DNA of 64,000 nt from Micromonospora ureilytica (GCF_015751765.1 NZ_JADOTX010000001.1:4712001-4776000); one strand, 5' to 3'. Shown: positions 8,501-18,051, counted from the first letter of the stretch. Made by a program: numbers and translations. Notes: generated by a model not told the origin, from the sequence alone.

Positions 8501-11500
8501 CCTTCTTGCTCCTTCTGCCCGCTCCCGGCCACCGGGCCTGAGCCAGACTGCGAGGATTGCCCTCCCGGAGTTGCCTCCGGGCTGGTCGGGTTGTCCGAGG
8601 TGCTACGCCCTCGCTGCACGCCCCGGTGGTAGGCGGAGAGCAGGCCACGGACCGCCTCCGGGGAGCGCCGCTGGACCGAGGTGGTGGGCTTCTCCACCGC
8701 GCCGGGCACCAGCTGCGCCATCGGCTTGCGTTTCGGCAGACCGGTCGTGGTGGTCTCGCTCACCGGCGTCGCGCCGGCCGCCGCGGAGGCAGCACGCCAG
8801 CCGTCGTCGGCGGCGGTCTGCCAGCCGTTGCTCTGCGGTTGGGGCCTGCGGTTCGGCAGGCTCTCGGCGAGGCTGGGGCGGGTGCCCTCGTTCGCTGTGG
8901 AGCCGTTGTCCCGCGGCGCTCCTCCGACCGTCGGAGTGTCTGCCATCGGTGTGTTACCTGTCGTCCCGGGTGGTGTCTTGTGGACTGCCCGACCGGTGGC
9001 CTCGACCGTGGCGAACTGCTGGGTCGCGGAGTCGCCGTTCGTCGCTGGCTGGCCGCCGGCCGCGGTCTCCTCGGAGCCGGGGCGACGGGTACGGAACCAG
9101 GCCGACTCGAGCTCCCGGAAGATCGGCAGCTCCATCGTCTCGTCCGCGTACCGCTGACGGTTCTGTGCCTGCGGCTGCTGCGGCGTCGGCCGAGTCTGCG
9201 GGGCCGGAGCCGGGGTCGGCGCCGGAGGCTGGGCTGCGGCCGGCTGCTCGCCGGGTCGCGGCACACGCGGCAGCTCCGTCGTCATGTCCAGCGCAGCGGC
9301 GAGCCGCTCGGGCACCGGCGGGGTGGCCGTGTCCCGGTCGCTACCCGGCACTGGCGGCCAGGCCGGCGGTGCCGGGGCGCTGGCTGCCTGCGCGGGCGGG
9401 GCGGATCGGGGCGCGAAGCCACTGAACGACTGACCAGAGGCGGGCGGCGCCGAGTACGGCTGGTTCGAGTACGGCTGACCGGACGCCGGCGAGGCCGAGA
9501 CCGGCGACGCCGACACCGGCGGACCGGCGTACGGCTGCCCGGACGCCGGAGCGGCGGACACCGGCGCGCCGCCGTACGGCGCACCCGAGTAGGGCTGCCC
9601 GGAGTAGGGCTGCCCGGAGGCCGGCGAGGCGGAGACCGGCGCGCCGGAGTAGGGCTGCGCGGAGACCGGCGGCGCCGAGTACGGGTGCGCCTCGGGGCTG
9701 CTCGGCAGTTGACGCGGAATGGACGGCTGCTGGCCGGTGGTCGGGGTCTCGTCGCCGGCCCGGCGCTGCGGCAGCGGGTCGGTCCCCGGGCCGTTCGCCG
9801 AGCGCGGGGTGAACCCGTCGCCGCCGTTGACGCCGTTCGTTCCGGCCGCGCCGGTCAGGTCGGACCAGGCCGGCATCGAGCGGTACGCGCCGCCGTTGGC
9901 GGGGGTGCCGGCACCGTTGCGCGAAGCGGGGTCGAACGGACGACCGCCCAGGGTGACCTGGTTACCGGACTCGCTCGGTCGGGGGCCGTTGCCCAGCGCG
10001 GGCAGCGCGCCGAAGACCGGCGCAGGACCACCGGACTGCGGACCACCGAACTGGTGAGCACCGGACTGCGGACCACCGAACTGGTGAGTACCGGCCGCCG
10101 GCAACGCCGGAGGCTGCTGCACCCGACCGGACAGCGCCCGGGGCACCAGCACCGAGGTGGGCAGGCTCACTTCGGCGACCGTGCCGCGATCGCTGCCGGG
10201 GCGCAGCTCGACCCGGACACCGTGCCGCGACGCCAGCCGGGCGACCACGACCAGGCCCATCATCCGGGACACGGCCACGTCCACCTGGGGCGGCGTCGCG
10301 AGCCGCTCGTTGAGGTCGTGCAGCTGGTCGGCGCTGATGCCGATGCCGCGGTCCTCGACGTACAGCGAGGAGCGGTCGCCGACACGGCGAGCCTCGACCA
10401 TGACCTGCGAGTCGGGCGGTGAGAACGCGGTGGCGTTGTCGAACAGCTCCGCGACCAGGTGCACCAGGTCGTTGACCGCGTGCGCGGCGACCTCGATGTC
10501 GCGGTCGATGACACCGAAGTCGATCCGGGTGTAGTGCTCGACCTCGGACTGCGCGGCGCGCAGCACGTCGATGAGGGCGGCCGGCTCACGCTGCACACGG
10601 GTGGAGTCGGCACCGGCGAGCACCAGCAGGTTCTCGTCGTTACGGCGCATCCGGGTGGCCAGGTGGTCGAGCTGGAACAGCTCGGCCAGCCGGTCCGGGT
10701 CCTCCTCGCCGCGCTCCAGCCGGTCGAGGTGCCCGATGAGGCGGTCGACCAGGATCTGGGAACGGCGGGCCAGGTTGACGAACATGGTCGCGACGGAGGC
10801 ACGCAGTGCCGCCTGCTCGGCGGCCGTGCGAACGGCTTCCAGGTGGACGGCGTTGAACGCCTCGGTCACCTGGCCGAACTCGTCCTTGCTGCGCACCGGC
10901 AGCGGTTCGGCGATCTGGTTGGCCAGCTGCACCGGGGAGAGCTGCCCGACGACCTGCGGGTCGCGCAGGCGGGCCACCGCCTGTGGCAGGCCGTACTGGG
11001 CCACGGAGAGCGCGCCCTGCCGCAGCTCACGGAGTGAGCGGGCCATCGAGCGGGCCACCAGGTAGGCGAAGAGGATGGCCAGCAGCAGCATGCTGAGCAG
11101 CAGGCCGGTCTCCAGGAAGACCTGGCGCTGGACGTCCGAGCGGAGGGTGTCGGCCTGGTCGACCACTTCACTGTCGAGCTTCACTTCGACGGTGCGGATC
11201 AGCTTGGCGTTGGCCGTCATGGCGGCTTCCCACTGGTCCGGGCCGAACGGCGCACCGCGCATGTCGCCTGTGGTGTTGCCGTCGATCCAGCCGGTGTAGT
11301 TCTGTGCCTGCCGGCGGTCGCCGCCCGCGACCGTCTGGTCGTGGAACTTCGCGTCGTCCGGGGTGGCGACGGCCTTGAAGCTCTGCAGGGCCTGCTGCTG
11401 GCCGGTGTCACTGGCGACGTAGTCCCTGCGCAGAGCCGGGGTCAGGCGCTGTCGGCCCTGAACGCCCAGCGCGCGGTGCACGACGACCCGGCGTACGGCC

Positions 11501-12126
11501 AGGAACTCCTTCTCCCGGGCGACCGCCGCGGCGGCGCGCATCCGGTCGCTCAGCTGGTTGTCACCGGCGAGCTGCGTGGACGAGTCGCGGATGGCGAGCA
11601 GGTCGCTGATCAGGCCCTCGTACGCCTGCACGGTCTCGGTGAGCGCGAGCTTTCCGTTGAACACCTGGCTGCGGACGCCCGCCAGGTCCTGCAGGTTCTG
11701 GTCGATGCTGTCGAGCAGACCCTCGAGGCTGCTCGGCAGGTCCTCGACCTCGGTCCGCTGCTGCCGGTAGGGGGCCGCGTCCTGATCCACCCGGGCGTTC
11801 ACCCGGTTGTAGGCCTCCTGGTACTGAGCGGTCGGCTGCGTCCCGTTCGCGCCCAGCAGCAGCACGGCGGCGGTCCGCTCGTCCTGCAGGCTGTCGACCA
11901 GGTCACCTGAATAGCTCGACAGGTTCGCCAGATCGCCAGCTCGGTTGGCATTGTTGAGCGTCTCCACGTGGTCGACGAGACCACTGGTGCCCACGACGAC
12001 CGTGGCGATGGTCGGCACGATCATGATGAGACCGAGCTTGGACCAGATCGGCATGTCCTGGAGCCGACTGGCCGGCCGGCCCAGCCGCGACAGGAAGGAG
12101 CCCGCCGTCTTTGGCCGTTTGCTCAC
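8497..12126 (-). CDS. NIT-domain sensor histidine kinase (CvnA-like)
   Basis: 1209 residues from the GTG at 12126 (GGGCGG upstream); a start 45 bases further out is possible but adds no family-like sequence. TM1 near 35-55 is followed by an extracellular nitrate/nitrite-sensing (NIT) helical domain to ~330, TM2 near 338-362 and HAMP. The dimerisation helix has the phospho-acceptor candidate in LDHLATRM (~488). The HATPase domain shows the N-box [12 protein letters not shown] (~559) and EDRGIGI (~594). Residues ~655-1209 are a Pro/Ser/Gly-rich disordered tail with tandem repeats, ending in SAWF (~1009), [14 protein letters not shown] (~1128) and a RGVQRGR block (~1165). Conservon kinases often lack ordinary phosphotransfer partners, and no response regulator is nearby. 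Confidence 0.88.
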   Translation of the reverse strand: MSKRPKTAGSFLSRLGRPASRLQDMPIWSKLGLIMIVPTIATVVVGTSGLVDHVETLNNANRAGDLANLSSYSGDLVDSLQDERTAAVLLLGANGTQPTAQYQEAYNRVNARVDQDAAPYRQQRTEVEDLPSSLEGLLDSIDQNLQDLAGVRSQVFNGKLALTETVQAYEGLISDLLAIRDSSTQLAGDNQLSDRMRAAAAVAREKEFLAVRRVVVHRALGVQGRQRLTPALRRDYVASDTGQQQALQSFKAVATPDDAKFHDQTVAGGDRRQAQNYTGWIDGNTTGDMRGAPFGPDQWEAAMTANAKLIRTVEVKLDSEVVDQADTLRSDVQRQVFLETGLLLSMLLLAILFAYLVARSMARSLRELRQGALSVAQYGLPQAVARLRDPQVVGQLSPVQLANQIAEPLPVRSKDEFGQVTEAFNAVHLEAVRTAAEQAALRASVATMFVNLARRSQILVDRLIGHLDRLERGEEDPDRLAELFQLDHLATRMRRNDENLLVLAGADSTRVQREPAALIDVLRAAQSEVEHYTRIDFGVIDRDIEVAAHAVNDLVHLVAELFDNATAFSPPDSQVMVEARRVGDRSSLYVEDRGIGISADQLHDLNERLATPPQVDVAVSRMMGLVVVARLASRHGVRVELRPGSDRGTVAEVSLPTSVLVPRALSGRVQQPPALPAAGTHQFGGPQSGAHQFGGPQSGGPAPVFGALPALGNGPRPSESGNQVTLGGRPFDPASRNGAGTPANGGAYRSMPAWSDLTGAAGTNGVNGGDGFTPRSANGPGTDPLPQRRAGDETPTTGQQPSIPRQLPSSPEAHPYSAPPVSAQPYSGAPVSASPASGQPYSGQPYSGAPYGGAPVSAAPASGQPYAGPPVSASPVSASPASGQPYSNQPYSAPPASGQSFSGFAPRSAPPAQAASAPAPPAWPPVPGSDRDTATPPVPERLAAALDMTTELPRVPRPGEQPAAAQPPAPTPAPAPQTRPTPQQPQAQNRQRYADETMELPIFRELESAWFRTRRPGSEETAAGGQPATNGDSATQQFATVEATGRAVHKTPPGTTGNTPMADTPTVGGAPRDNGSTANEGTRPSLAESLPNRRPQPQSNGWQTAADDGWRAASAAAGATPVSETTTTGLPKRKPMAQLVPGAVEKPTTSVQRRSPEAVRGLLSAYHRGVQRGRSTSDNPTSPEATPGGQSSQSGSGPVAGSGQKEQEG
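9418..9690 (-). repeat. [16 protein letters not shown] peptide repeats in kinase tail
   Basis: The reading frame here encodes many imperfect copies of SGQPYS, SAPPVSA and [10 protein letters not shown]. This disordered Gly/Pro/Ser/Tyr-rich region lies inside the kinase C-terminal tail and is likely variable in length between strains. Confidence 0.75.
10031..10090 (-). repeat. 30-bp direct tandem duplication in kinase gene
   Basis: Two adjacent 30-bp units (10031-10060 and 10061-10090) differ at a single base. They encode two copies of a [10 protein letters not shown] segment just after the HATPase domain. The near-identity points to a recent in-frame slippage event. Confidence 0.85.
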
Positions 12127-12319
12127 GTCACCGCCCTCGCGATTACAGCTTGAACGCGTTGCCCCGGGCAACGCCCAGCGACCGACCCGGCGGGTCGGAC
12201 CCCCGAGATTCCATCACGCCGGTCGACAAGAAGAAAGCCCAGGTTGTCCCCAACCGAAGGTGTGATGAGATGTTGATGCGATTTGATAGCAGTCTGTCTG
12301 GCCGGAGTAACTGAAGGTA

Positions 12320-12922
12320 ATGGAACATCCGCACCGAGTTGTCCTACTGGCCGGCCCATCTGGGTCCGGAAAGTCGTACATAGCGCAGCAAACCGGTTTG
12401 CCGGTGCTCTGCTTGGACGACTTCTATAAAGACGGCGATGACCCTACGTTGCCCAGACGAAACGGGCAGGTGGATTGGGAATCACCGCAGTCCTGGGACG
12501 CCCCCAGTGCGGTCGAAATCATTGCCCGACTTGCCCGCGAGGGTCGTGCCGATGTGCCGGTTTATGCGATCGGCGCGGATCGACGGGTAGCCACCCGGCC
12601 ATTTGATGTCGCCGGATCGCCACTTTTCGTGGCCGAAGGGATCTTCGCCGCCGAGATCGTGGAGGAGTGCCGTCGCCGTGGCCTGCTCGCCGGGGCGTAC
12701 GCGCTGCGCCGTCCGCGCGGGGCGACCTTCCTGCGCCGACTCGCCCGTGACCTGTCCGAACAGCGCAAGGCGCCCCGGGTGCTGGTTCGGCGCGGGGTGG
12801 CGCTCCTGCGGGCCGAGCCCGCGGTGCTACGTCGGCAGATGGGCCTGGGCGCGGAGGCGGCGCGGGCGCGGGAGGTGCTGCGCCGGGTGGCCGGCCTGCT
12901 CGCCGGCCACCCACACGGCTGA
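12320..12922 (+). CDS. Uridine kinase-like P-loop kinase
   Basis: 200 residues. Walker A is LAGPSGSGKSY near 12-20. LCLDDFYKDGDD is the nucleoside-binding and Asp region of uridine kinases, and the lid and C-terminal helices are Arg-rich. It should phosphorylate uridine/cytidine to the monophosphate using ATP or GTP. The gene diverges from the conservon kinase and lies next to adenosine deaminase, in keeping with nucleoside salvage. The first ~150 bases and the leader are less G+C-rich than the surroundings. A possible promoter is TTGATA (12283) with a weak -10 near 12307. Members of this short actinobacterial group are annotated as uridine kinase, but substrate is unproven. Confidence 0.75.
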   Translation: MEHPHRVVLLAGPSGSGKSYIAQQTGLPVLCLDDFYKDGDDPTLPRRNGQVDWESPQSWDAPSAVEIIARLAREGRADVPVYAIGADRRVATRPFDVAGSPLFVAEGIFAAEIVEECRRRGLLAGAYALRRPRGATFLRRLARDLSEQRKAPRVLVRRGVALLRAEPAVLRRQMGLGAEAARAREVLRRVAGLLAGHPHG

Positions 12923-12924
12923 GC

Positions 12925-13998
12925 TCAGGCCAGCAACTTCGCGTACGCCGGCTTGATCACCTCATCGATGATCCGCAGCCGTTCGTCGAACGGGATGAAG
13001 GCGCTCTTCATCGCATTGATGGTGAACCACTGCAACTCCTTCCAGCCGTAGCCGAACGTCTCCACCAGCAGCGACATCTCCCGCGACATCGAGGTGCCGC
13101 TCATCAGCCGGTTGTCGGTGTTGACGGTCGCCCGGAAGCGCAGGTCCCGCAGCAGGCCGATCGGGTGGTCCGCGATCGAGGCCACCGCGCCGGTCTGCAC
13201 GTTCGACGAGGGGCACAGCTCCAGCGGGATCCGCTTGTCCCGGACGTACGCGGCCAGCCGACCGAGCGAGCCGTCGGGGGCGATGTCGTCGACGATCCGC
13301 ACTCCGTGGCCGAGCCGGTCCGCTCCGCACCACTGGATCGCCTGCCAGATCGACGGCAGACCGAACGCCTCGCCGGCGTGGATGGTGAAGTGGAAGTTCT
13401 CCCGCTGGAGGTACTCGAAGGCGTCCAGGTGTCGGGTGGGCGGGAAGCCCGCCTCGGCGCCGGCGATGTCGAAGCCGACCACCCCGACGTCCCGGTGCCG
13501 TACGGCCAGCTCCGCGATCTCCTGCGAGCGGGCGGCGTGCCGCATCGCGGTCAGCAGGGTGCCCACCCGGATGCTCAGGCCCGCCTCGACCGCCTGGGCA
13601 GTGCCCTCGGCGAACCCGGCCAGCACCGCCTCGACCACCTCGTCCAGGCTCAGGTCCCGTTCCAGGTGCTGCTCCGGGGCGAAGCGCACCTCCGCGTAGA
13701 CCACTCCGTCGGCGGCCAGGTCCAGGGCACACTCGCGGGCCACCCGACGCAGCGCGGGCGCGGTCTGCATGACCGCCACGGTGTGCGCGAACGTCTCGAG
13801 GTAGCGCTCCAGCGAGCCGGAGTCCGCCGCGTCCGCGAACCAGCGTCCGAGCGCTTCCGGGTCGGTGGCGGGCAGTTCGTGGCCCACCTCGGCGGCCAGG
13901 TCGACGATCGTCGCCGGCCGCAGCCCGCCGTCGAGGTGGTCGTGCAGCAGCGCCTTCGGGACCTTGACAATGTCCTCGTACCGGATAGTTGCGACCAT
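12925..13998 (-). CDS. add: Adenosine deaminase
   Basis: 357 residues, normal for the family. Metal ligands are visible as HDHLDG near 18, HAGE in mid-protein and HGVRI after it, and the C-terminal catalytic Asp region reads NTDNR, where many homologues have TDDP. The enzyme deaminates adenosine and deoxyadenosine to inosine and deoxyinosine in the cytosol. It ends three bases from the convergent uridine kinase gene, with no room for a dedicated terminator. The position downstream of a nucleoside importer and other salvage genes supports a catabolic role. AGGGTCTGAG precedes the ATG. Confidence 0.92.
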   Translation of the reverse strand: MVATIRYEDIVKVPKALLHDHLDGGLRPATIVDLAAEVGHELPATDPEALGRWFADAADSGSLERYLETFAHTVAVMQTAPALRRVARECALDLAADGVVYAEVRFAPEQHLERDLSLDEVVEAVLAGFAEGTAQAVEAGLSIRVGTLLTAMRHAARSQEIAELAVRHRDVGVVGFDIAGAEAGFPPTRHLDAFEYLQRENFHFTIHAGEAFGLPSIWQAIQWCGADRLGHGVRIVDDIAPDGSLGRLAAYVRDKRIPLELCPSSNVQTGAVASIADHPIGLLRDLRFRATVNTDNRLMSGTSMSREMSLLVETFGYGWKELQWFTINAMKSAFIPFDERLRIIDEVIKPAYAKLLA

Positions 13999-14050
13999 GC
14001 TCAGACCCTAGTCAGCAGCCTGGGCGCACCTGTACGGGACCGGCCGGGCG

Positions 14051-14467
14051 TCACGGCCGCCAGCCGTACACCCGGTGCACGTCGAGGCGGATCACGAGCC
14101 GTCCGTCGGCAACCATGGCGGCGCGGTAGTCCGCCCAGTCCGGGTGGTCGCCGCGAATTCGGCGATAGACCTCGACCAGCTCGTCGACCGTCTCGTCGGT
14201 GGTGGCCACGGCCGGCTCGCTGAGGGTCACGGTCCCCTCCGCGACCGCGTACGCGCCGCCGTCCGGCGTGGTCACGTGGAAGCTGGCCCGGGGATCGCGG
14301 CGCAGGTTGCGCACCTTCGCCCGGTCGCCGGTGGTGGAGCAGCGGATCAACCCCGGCTCGGCCAGGTAGTCGAGGTTGGACAGCTGGGGCCGCCCGTCCC
14401 GGCGCACTGTGACCAGCACCCCGCGCCCGCGCTGACCGAACAGCTCCCACAGCTGGTTTGTTGACAT
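14051..14467 (-). CDS. PPOX-class F420-dependent oxidoreductase
   Basis: 138 residues from the ATG at 14467; the frame is open upstream but that part overlaps marR. The split-barrel flavin/F420 fold is recognisable from GRGVLVTVRRDGRPQLSNLDYL, the RCSTTGDRAKVRNLRRDPRAS segment and the C-terminal HRVYGW. Members use reduced or oxidised F420 on small substrates; the substrate here is unknown. There is no Shine-Dalgarno. TTGACA-17-TACGTT lies upstream with the -10 seven bases from ATG, so the mRNA is probably leaderless. The start codon lies inside a palindromic operator shared with the divergent marR gene, implying repression by that protein. Confidence 0.82.
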   Translation of the reverse strand: MSTNQLWELFGQRGRGVLVTVRRDGRPQLSNLDYLAEPGLIRCSTTGDRAKVRNLRRDPRASFHVTTPDGGAYAVAEGTVTLSEPAVATTDETVDELVEVYRRIRGDHPDWADYRAAMVADGRLVIRLDVHRVYGWRP

Positions 14468-14503
14468 GTCATCGAACGTAGGGGGCTTTCGATGACATGT
14501 CAA
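14461..14503. promoter_or_regulatory. Twin TGACATGTCA operators between F420 enzyme and marR
   Basis: A perfect 16-bp inverted repeat (14461-14476 and 14488-14503, 11-bp spacer) contains two copies of the self-palindrome TGACATGTCA at 14462-14471 and 14493-14502, 31 bp or three helical turns apart. One copy covers the F420-enzyme start codon. The other overlaps that gene's -35 (TTGACA, 14498-14503 on the minus strand). This is the expected geometry for an autoregulated divergent MarR pair. Confidence 0.85.
14475..14503 (-). promoter_or_regulatory. Leaderless promoter of the F420 enzyme gene
   Basis: On the minus strand TTGACA (14503-14498), a 17-base spacer and TACGTT (14480-14475) form a near-consensus housekeeping promoter. 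Seven bases separate the -10 from ATG, predicting transcription to start at or next to the start codon. Confidence 0.7.
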
Positions 14504-14512
14504 CAAGATGGC

Positions 14513-14518
14513 TAGACT
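14513..14518 (+). promoter_or_regulatory. -10 box TAGACT of leaderless marR
   Basis: TAGACT ends six bases before the marR ATG at 14525, with no Shine-Dalgarno between, matching the actinobacterial TANNNT-N6/7-RTG leaderless pattern. The -35 region falls at the second operator copy. Confidence 0.65.
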
Positions 14519-14524
14519 GGGAAC

Positions 14525-15022
14525 ATGGACGCACCCCGTTGGCTGGACGCGCGGGAGGACCGCGCCTGGCGCGGCTACCGCCGGATGCGTCGCCTGCTCG
14601 ACCTGGAGCTGGCCCGGGAGCTGACCCACGACGCCGGCCTCTCCGAGCCGGACTACGACGTGTTGTCCGACCTCTCCGAGACACCCCCGGGGCGCCTGCG
14701 CCTCAGCGAGCTGGCAAACAGGATGCTGTGGTCACGTAGCCGGCTCTCCCACCACCTGAGCCGGATGCAGCAGCGTGGCCTGGTGACCCGCGAGGAGTGC
14801 GCCGACGATGCCCGCGGCTCGATCGTCGTGCTCACCCCGGCGGGCCGGCAGGCCATCGAGTCCGCCGCACCCGGTCATGTGGCCGCCGTCCGCCGGCACC
14901 TGATCGACCTGCTCACCCCCGCGGAGGTCGACGCCCTCGGCGCGCTCACCCACCGGGTGGTCGACCATCTCGCCGACCCGAGCCTGCGGGCCACCCGGCC
15001 GCAGCCCGCGGCGGAGGCCTGA
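14525..15022 (+). CDS. MarR-family regulator
   Basis: 165 residues. The winged helix is clear: LSEPDYDVLSDLSETPPGRLRLSELANRM, recognition helix SRSRLSHHLSRMQQRGLV, then the wing with EECADDARGSIVVLTPAGR. The flanking helices form the dimer interface. MarR dimers usually bind 16-20-bp palindromes next to their own promoter and respond to phenolic or oxidative ligands. The twin TGACATGTCA sites just upstream are the obvious targets. The gene appears leaderless. The next gene starts one base after its stop, so the RlmA-like methyltransferase is probably in the same operon. Confidence 0.9.
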   Translation: MDAPRWLDAREDRAWRGYRRMRRLLDLELARELTHDAGLSEPDYDVLSDLSETPPGRLRLSELANRMLWSRSRLSHHLSRMQQRGLVTREECADDARGSIVVLTPAGRQAIESAAPGHVAAVRRHLIDLLTPAEVDALGALTHRVVDHLADPSLRATRPQPAAEA

Positions 15023-15023
15023 C

Positions 15024-15902
15024 GTGGACCCCCGCATCCTCGACCGACTGCGCTGCCCGGTCTGCGGCGAGCCGCTGACCGAGGCGACCGCCGGCACCAC
15101 AAGTGCGCTGCGCTGCCTGCGCCGGCACAGCTTCGACATCGCCCGGCAGGGGTACGTCAACCTGCTCACCGGTCGCGCGCCGCACGTCGGTGACACCGCC
15201 GAGATGGTCGCCGCCCGCGCCGACTTCCAAGCCGCCGGCCACTACGACGTCATCTCGGCCGCCCTCGTCGACGCCGCGACGGAAGCCGTCGGCCGGCTCC
15301 GCGCGACGCCGACACCCGACGTCGGGGCGTACCCCCTGGTGGTGGACGCCGGCGCCGGCACCGGCCGGTACCTCGGCGCGGTCCTGGCGGCGCTGCCGGA
15401 CGCCGTGGGTCTGGCCCTGGACGTCTCCAAGCCGGCGCTGCGCCGCGCGGCCCGCGCGCATCCCCGGGCCGCCGCCGCGCTCGCCGACACCTGGCAGCGA
15501 CTGCCGCTCGCGGACGCCTCGACCGCCGTGCTGCTGAACGTCTTCGCCCCGCGAAACGGCACCGAGTTCCACCGGGTGCTCGATCCGGCCGGGACGCTGT
15601 TGGTGGTCACGCCCGACACCGACCACCTCGCCGAGTTGGTGGATGCCCTCGACCTGCTGCGGGTGGACCCGGACAAGGCCGACCGGGTGGCCGACAGCCT
15701 GGGCGGGCACTTCACGCTGGTCAGCTCGGCCGGGCACCGCGCGGAGCTGGCGCTGACCCGACCGGAGGTCGCCACAGTGGTCGGGATGGGCCCCAGCGCC
15801 TGGCACACCGACCCGGTCGCGCTCGCCACCCGGCTGGCGGCCCTGCCCGAGCCGGTCCGGGTGACTGTGGCGGTCCGGGTGGACGCGTACCGGCCCCACT
15901 GA
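15024..15902 (+). CDS. RlmA-type 23S rRNA guanine-N1 methyltransferase
   Basis: 292 residues from a GTG one base after the marR stop. A zinc ribbon opens the protein (CPVCGEPL near 11, then CLRRHSFDIARQGYVNLL), followed by a Rossmann methyltransferase with SAM motif VVDAGAGTGRYL near 110. This architecture is that of RlmA(I)/RlmA(II), which methylate G745 or G748 of 23S rRNA. RlmA(II) enzymes such as TlrB and MyrA contribute to macrolide tolerance in producing actinomycetes, so co-regulation by a MarR protein is noteworthy. Which guanine is modified cannot be read from sequence alone. Confidence 0.82.
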   Translation: MDPRILDRLRCPVCGEPLTEATAGTTSALRCLRRHSFDIARQGYVNLLTGRAPHVGDTAEMVAARADFQAAGHYDVISAALVDAATEAVGRLRATPTPDVGAYPLVVDAGAGTGRYLGAVLAALPDAVGLALDVSKPALRRAARAHPRAAAALADTWQRLPLADASTAVLLNVFAPRNGTEFHRVLDPAGTLLVVTPDTDHLAELVDALDLLRVDPDKADRVADSLGGHFTLVSSAGHRAELALTRPEVATVVGMGPSAWHTDPVALATRLAALPEPVRVTVAVRVDAYRPH

Positions 15903-15904
15903 CC

Positions 15905-16585
15905 TCAGGTGGAGAGGTCGACCTCTTCCCAGCCGGGCGGCTCGTCGTGGTACGGCCCGCGCAGGATCACCGCCCACTCCAGCGCCCAACGCCGCTGCCC
16001 GATCGCGTTCGCGTCGACCAGACCCGGCGCACGTCGGCCGCCGCGCTCGGTCTCCAGGTACGCCCAGTCCAGGCAGTAGTGCAGGTCGAGCAGGGCTGCC
16101 GCGTCGGCCGGGTGCTGCGGCGCCGTGAGGATCCGGGAGCGCCAGTGCGGGAAGGTCTCCCCCTCGGCGATGTGCGGCAGCCGCTCGACCAGCCGCTCGT
16201 CGACGGCCAGGGTGGGGTCGAGTTGCTTGCTCAGCCCGAGCACCCAGGCCAGCGCGAAGAGCGCGTCGTGGTGCAGCACGAACGACCGGTGGTCGCCCTT
16301 GCCGCCCATCACGAACTGCCACTCCGGCGGGGTGACCATGTCGACCAGGTGCGAACCGAGCAGCCAGCTCATCGCCGCCTGCGGGGGCATCCCGAAGCAG
16401 CGGGCCAGGATCAGGTGCAGCACCGCGATCCGCGCCTCGATCTCCGCGGTCGGTCGCAGGTCGATCTGGTCACCCGGCTCCCAGACGAGCGGAAACTGGG
16501 CCGGCGGCAACGGCAGGCCGAGCCGGGACAGCTCGTCCAGGCTCGCCTCGCGCACCTCACGTGGGTCGGGGGCAGCAACGGTCAC
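15905..16585 (-). CDS. DUF4272 domain protein
   Basis: 226 residues from the GTG at 16585, chosen for AGGAAGA eight bases upstream; a TTG start at 16648 is possible. The DUF4272 pattern is seen in the N-terminal REASLDELSRLGLPLP and in EIEARIAVLHLILARCFGMP, and a Trp-rich second half ends LDWAYLETERGG and ALEWAVILRGPYHDEPPGWEEVDLST. The family has no established function. The gene lies between thymidine phosphorylase upstream and a convergent methyltransferase, with 110 bases to the former, so it may be the last gene of the nucleoside operon. Confidence 0.72.
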   Translation of the reverse strand: MTVAAPDPREVREASLDELSRLGLPLPPAQFPLVWEPGDQIDLRPTAEIEARIAVLHLILARCFGMPPQAAMSWLLGSHLVDMVTPPEWQFVMGGKGDHRSFVLHHDALFALAWVLGLSKQLDPTLAVDERLVERLPHIAEGETFPHWRSRILTAPQHPADAAALLDLHYCLDWAYLETERGGRRAPGLVDANAIGQRRWALEWAVILRGPYHDEPPGWEEVDLST

Positions 16586-16695
16586 GGCGGATCTTCCTGT
16601 CTGCTCGCGCCGGCGCAAGGCCGGTTGTCCCCCCTTGGCCTGCGACAATAGCGCTCCCAGGTGACCGGCACCACGCCAGGGCGACGCCGGATCGA

Positions 16696-17979
16696 TCAGC
16701 CGATGCGTTCGATGACCAACGACGTCGCCGCCGGCGCCGTCGACGCGATCCGCACCGCGTTCGCAGCCTCGGTCAGCGCGGCCGGAATCCGCGTCGCGTC
16801 CTCCGCATGCAGCTCGTAGAGCGGGTCACCGGCCCGCACCTCGTCACCCGGCCGCTTGTGCAACACCACACCGGCCGGCACGCTGACCGGGTCCTCCTTG
16901 CGCGCCCGACCCGCGCCGAGCCGCCACGCCGCAACCCCCATGGCGTACGCGTCGACGGCCGCGACGTACCCGTCCCGCTCGGCGCGGACCACCTCCACCT
17001 CGGCGGCCGTCGGCATCGGCGCGTCCGGGTCGCCGCCCTGCGCCCGGATCATCGCCCGCCAGGAGTCCATGGCCCGGCCATCGCGCAGCGCCGCAGCCGG
17101 ATCGGCGTCCGGCAAACCGGCGGCGTCGAGCATCTCCCGGGCCAGCGCGAGGGTCAGCTCCACCACGTCGGCGGGTCCACCACCGGCCAGCACCTCGACC
17201 GACTCGGTCACCTCGACCGCGTTGCCGATCGCCAGGCCGAGCGGAGTGGACATGTCGGTGAGCAGGGCGACCGTCCGCACACCGTGCGCGCCGCCCAGCT
17301 CGACCATGGTGCGCGCCAACTCGCGGGCCTGGTCGACGGACTTCATGAAGGCGCCCGAGCCGACCTTGACGTCGAGGACCAGCGCCCCGGTGCCCTCGGC
17401 GATCTTCTTGCTCATGATCGAGCTGGCGATCAGCGGGATCGCCTCGACGGTGCCGGTGACGTCGCGCAACGCGTACAGCTTGCGGTCGGCGGGGGCGAGC
17501 CCGGCACCGGCCGCGCAGATCACCGCACCGACCTCGTCCAGCTGGGCGATGAACTCGTCGTTGCTCACCGTGGCCCGCCAGCCCGGGATGGACTCCAACT
17601 TGTCCAGTGTGCCGCCGGTGTGCCCGAGACCCCGGCCGCTCAGCTGCGGCACTGCCGCGCCACACGCCGCCACCAATGGGGTGAGCGGCAGAGTGATCTT
17701 GTCGCCGACGCCGCCGGTGGAGTGCTTGTCGACAGTCGGCCGGCGTACCGCCGACAGGTCCAACCGCTCACCGCTGGCGATCATCGCGGCGGTCCACCGG
17801 GCGATCTCCGGCCCGGTCATGCCGTTGAGCAGGATCGCCATCGCCAGCGCGGACATCTGCTCGTCGGCGACAACCCCCCGGGTGTACGCGTCGACCACCC
17901 AGTCGATCTGCGCGTCCGACAGCACACCCCCGTCCCGCTTCACCCGAATAACGTCAACCGCAGCAAAAGCACTACTCAT
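16696..17979 (-). CDS. deoA: Thymidine (pyrimidine-nucleoside) phosphorylase
   Basis: 427 residues from the ATG at 17979; the frame continues upstream only through a repeat element. The phosphorylase signature SGRGLGHTGGTLDKLE is intact, and KHSTGGVGDKITL supplies phosphate-binding residues. The C-terminal PYNP_C-like domain contains GDPLYELHAEDATRIP. The enzyme splits thymidine, deoxyuridine or uridine to base and (deoxy)ribose-1-phosphate, and the gene product acts after the neighbouring cytidine deaminase. A stem-loop element at 18052-18127 separates it from cdd. GGGAAGA precedes the start. Confidence 0.92.
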   Translation of the reverse strand: MSSAFAAVDVIRVKRDGGVLSDAQIDWVVDAYTRGVVADEQMSALAMAILLNGMTGPEIARWTAAMIASGERLDLSAVRRPTVDKHSTGGVGDKITLPLTPLVAACGAAVPQLSGRGLGHTGGTLDKLESIPGWRATVSNDEFIAQLDEVGAVICAAGAGLAPADRKLYALRDVTGTVEAIPLIASSIMSKKIAEGTGALVLDVKVGSGAFMKSVDQARELARTMVELGGAHGVRTVALLTDMSTPLGLAIGNAVEVTESVEVLAGGGPADVVELTLALAREMLDAAGLPDADPAAALRDGRAMDSWRAMIRAQGGDPDAPMPTAAEVEVVRAERDGYVAAVDAYAMGVAAWRLGAGRARKEDPVSVPAGVVLHKRPGDEVRAGDPLYELHAEDATRIPAALTEAANAVRIASTAPAATSLVIERIG

Positions 17980-18051
17980 CAGAAGATCTTCCCTAGTCGA
18001 ATGGAGATGCCGCCCCGCAACCGTGCCCGATGGACGGCGGGTGCCCACGAC

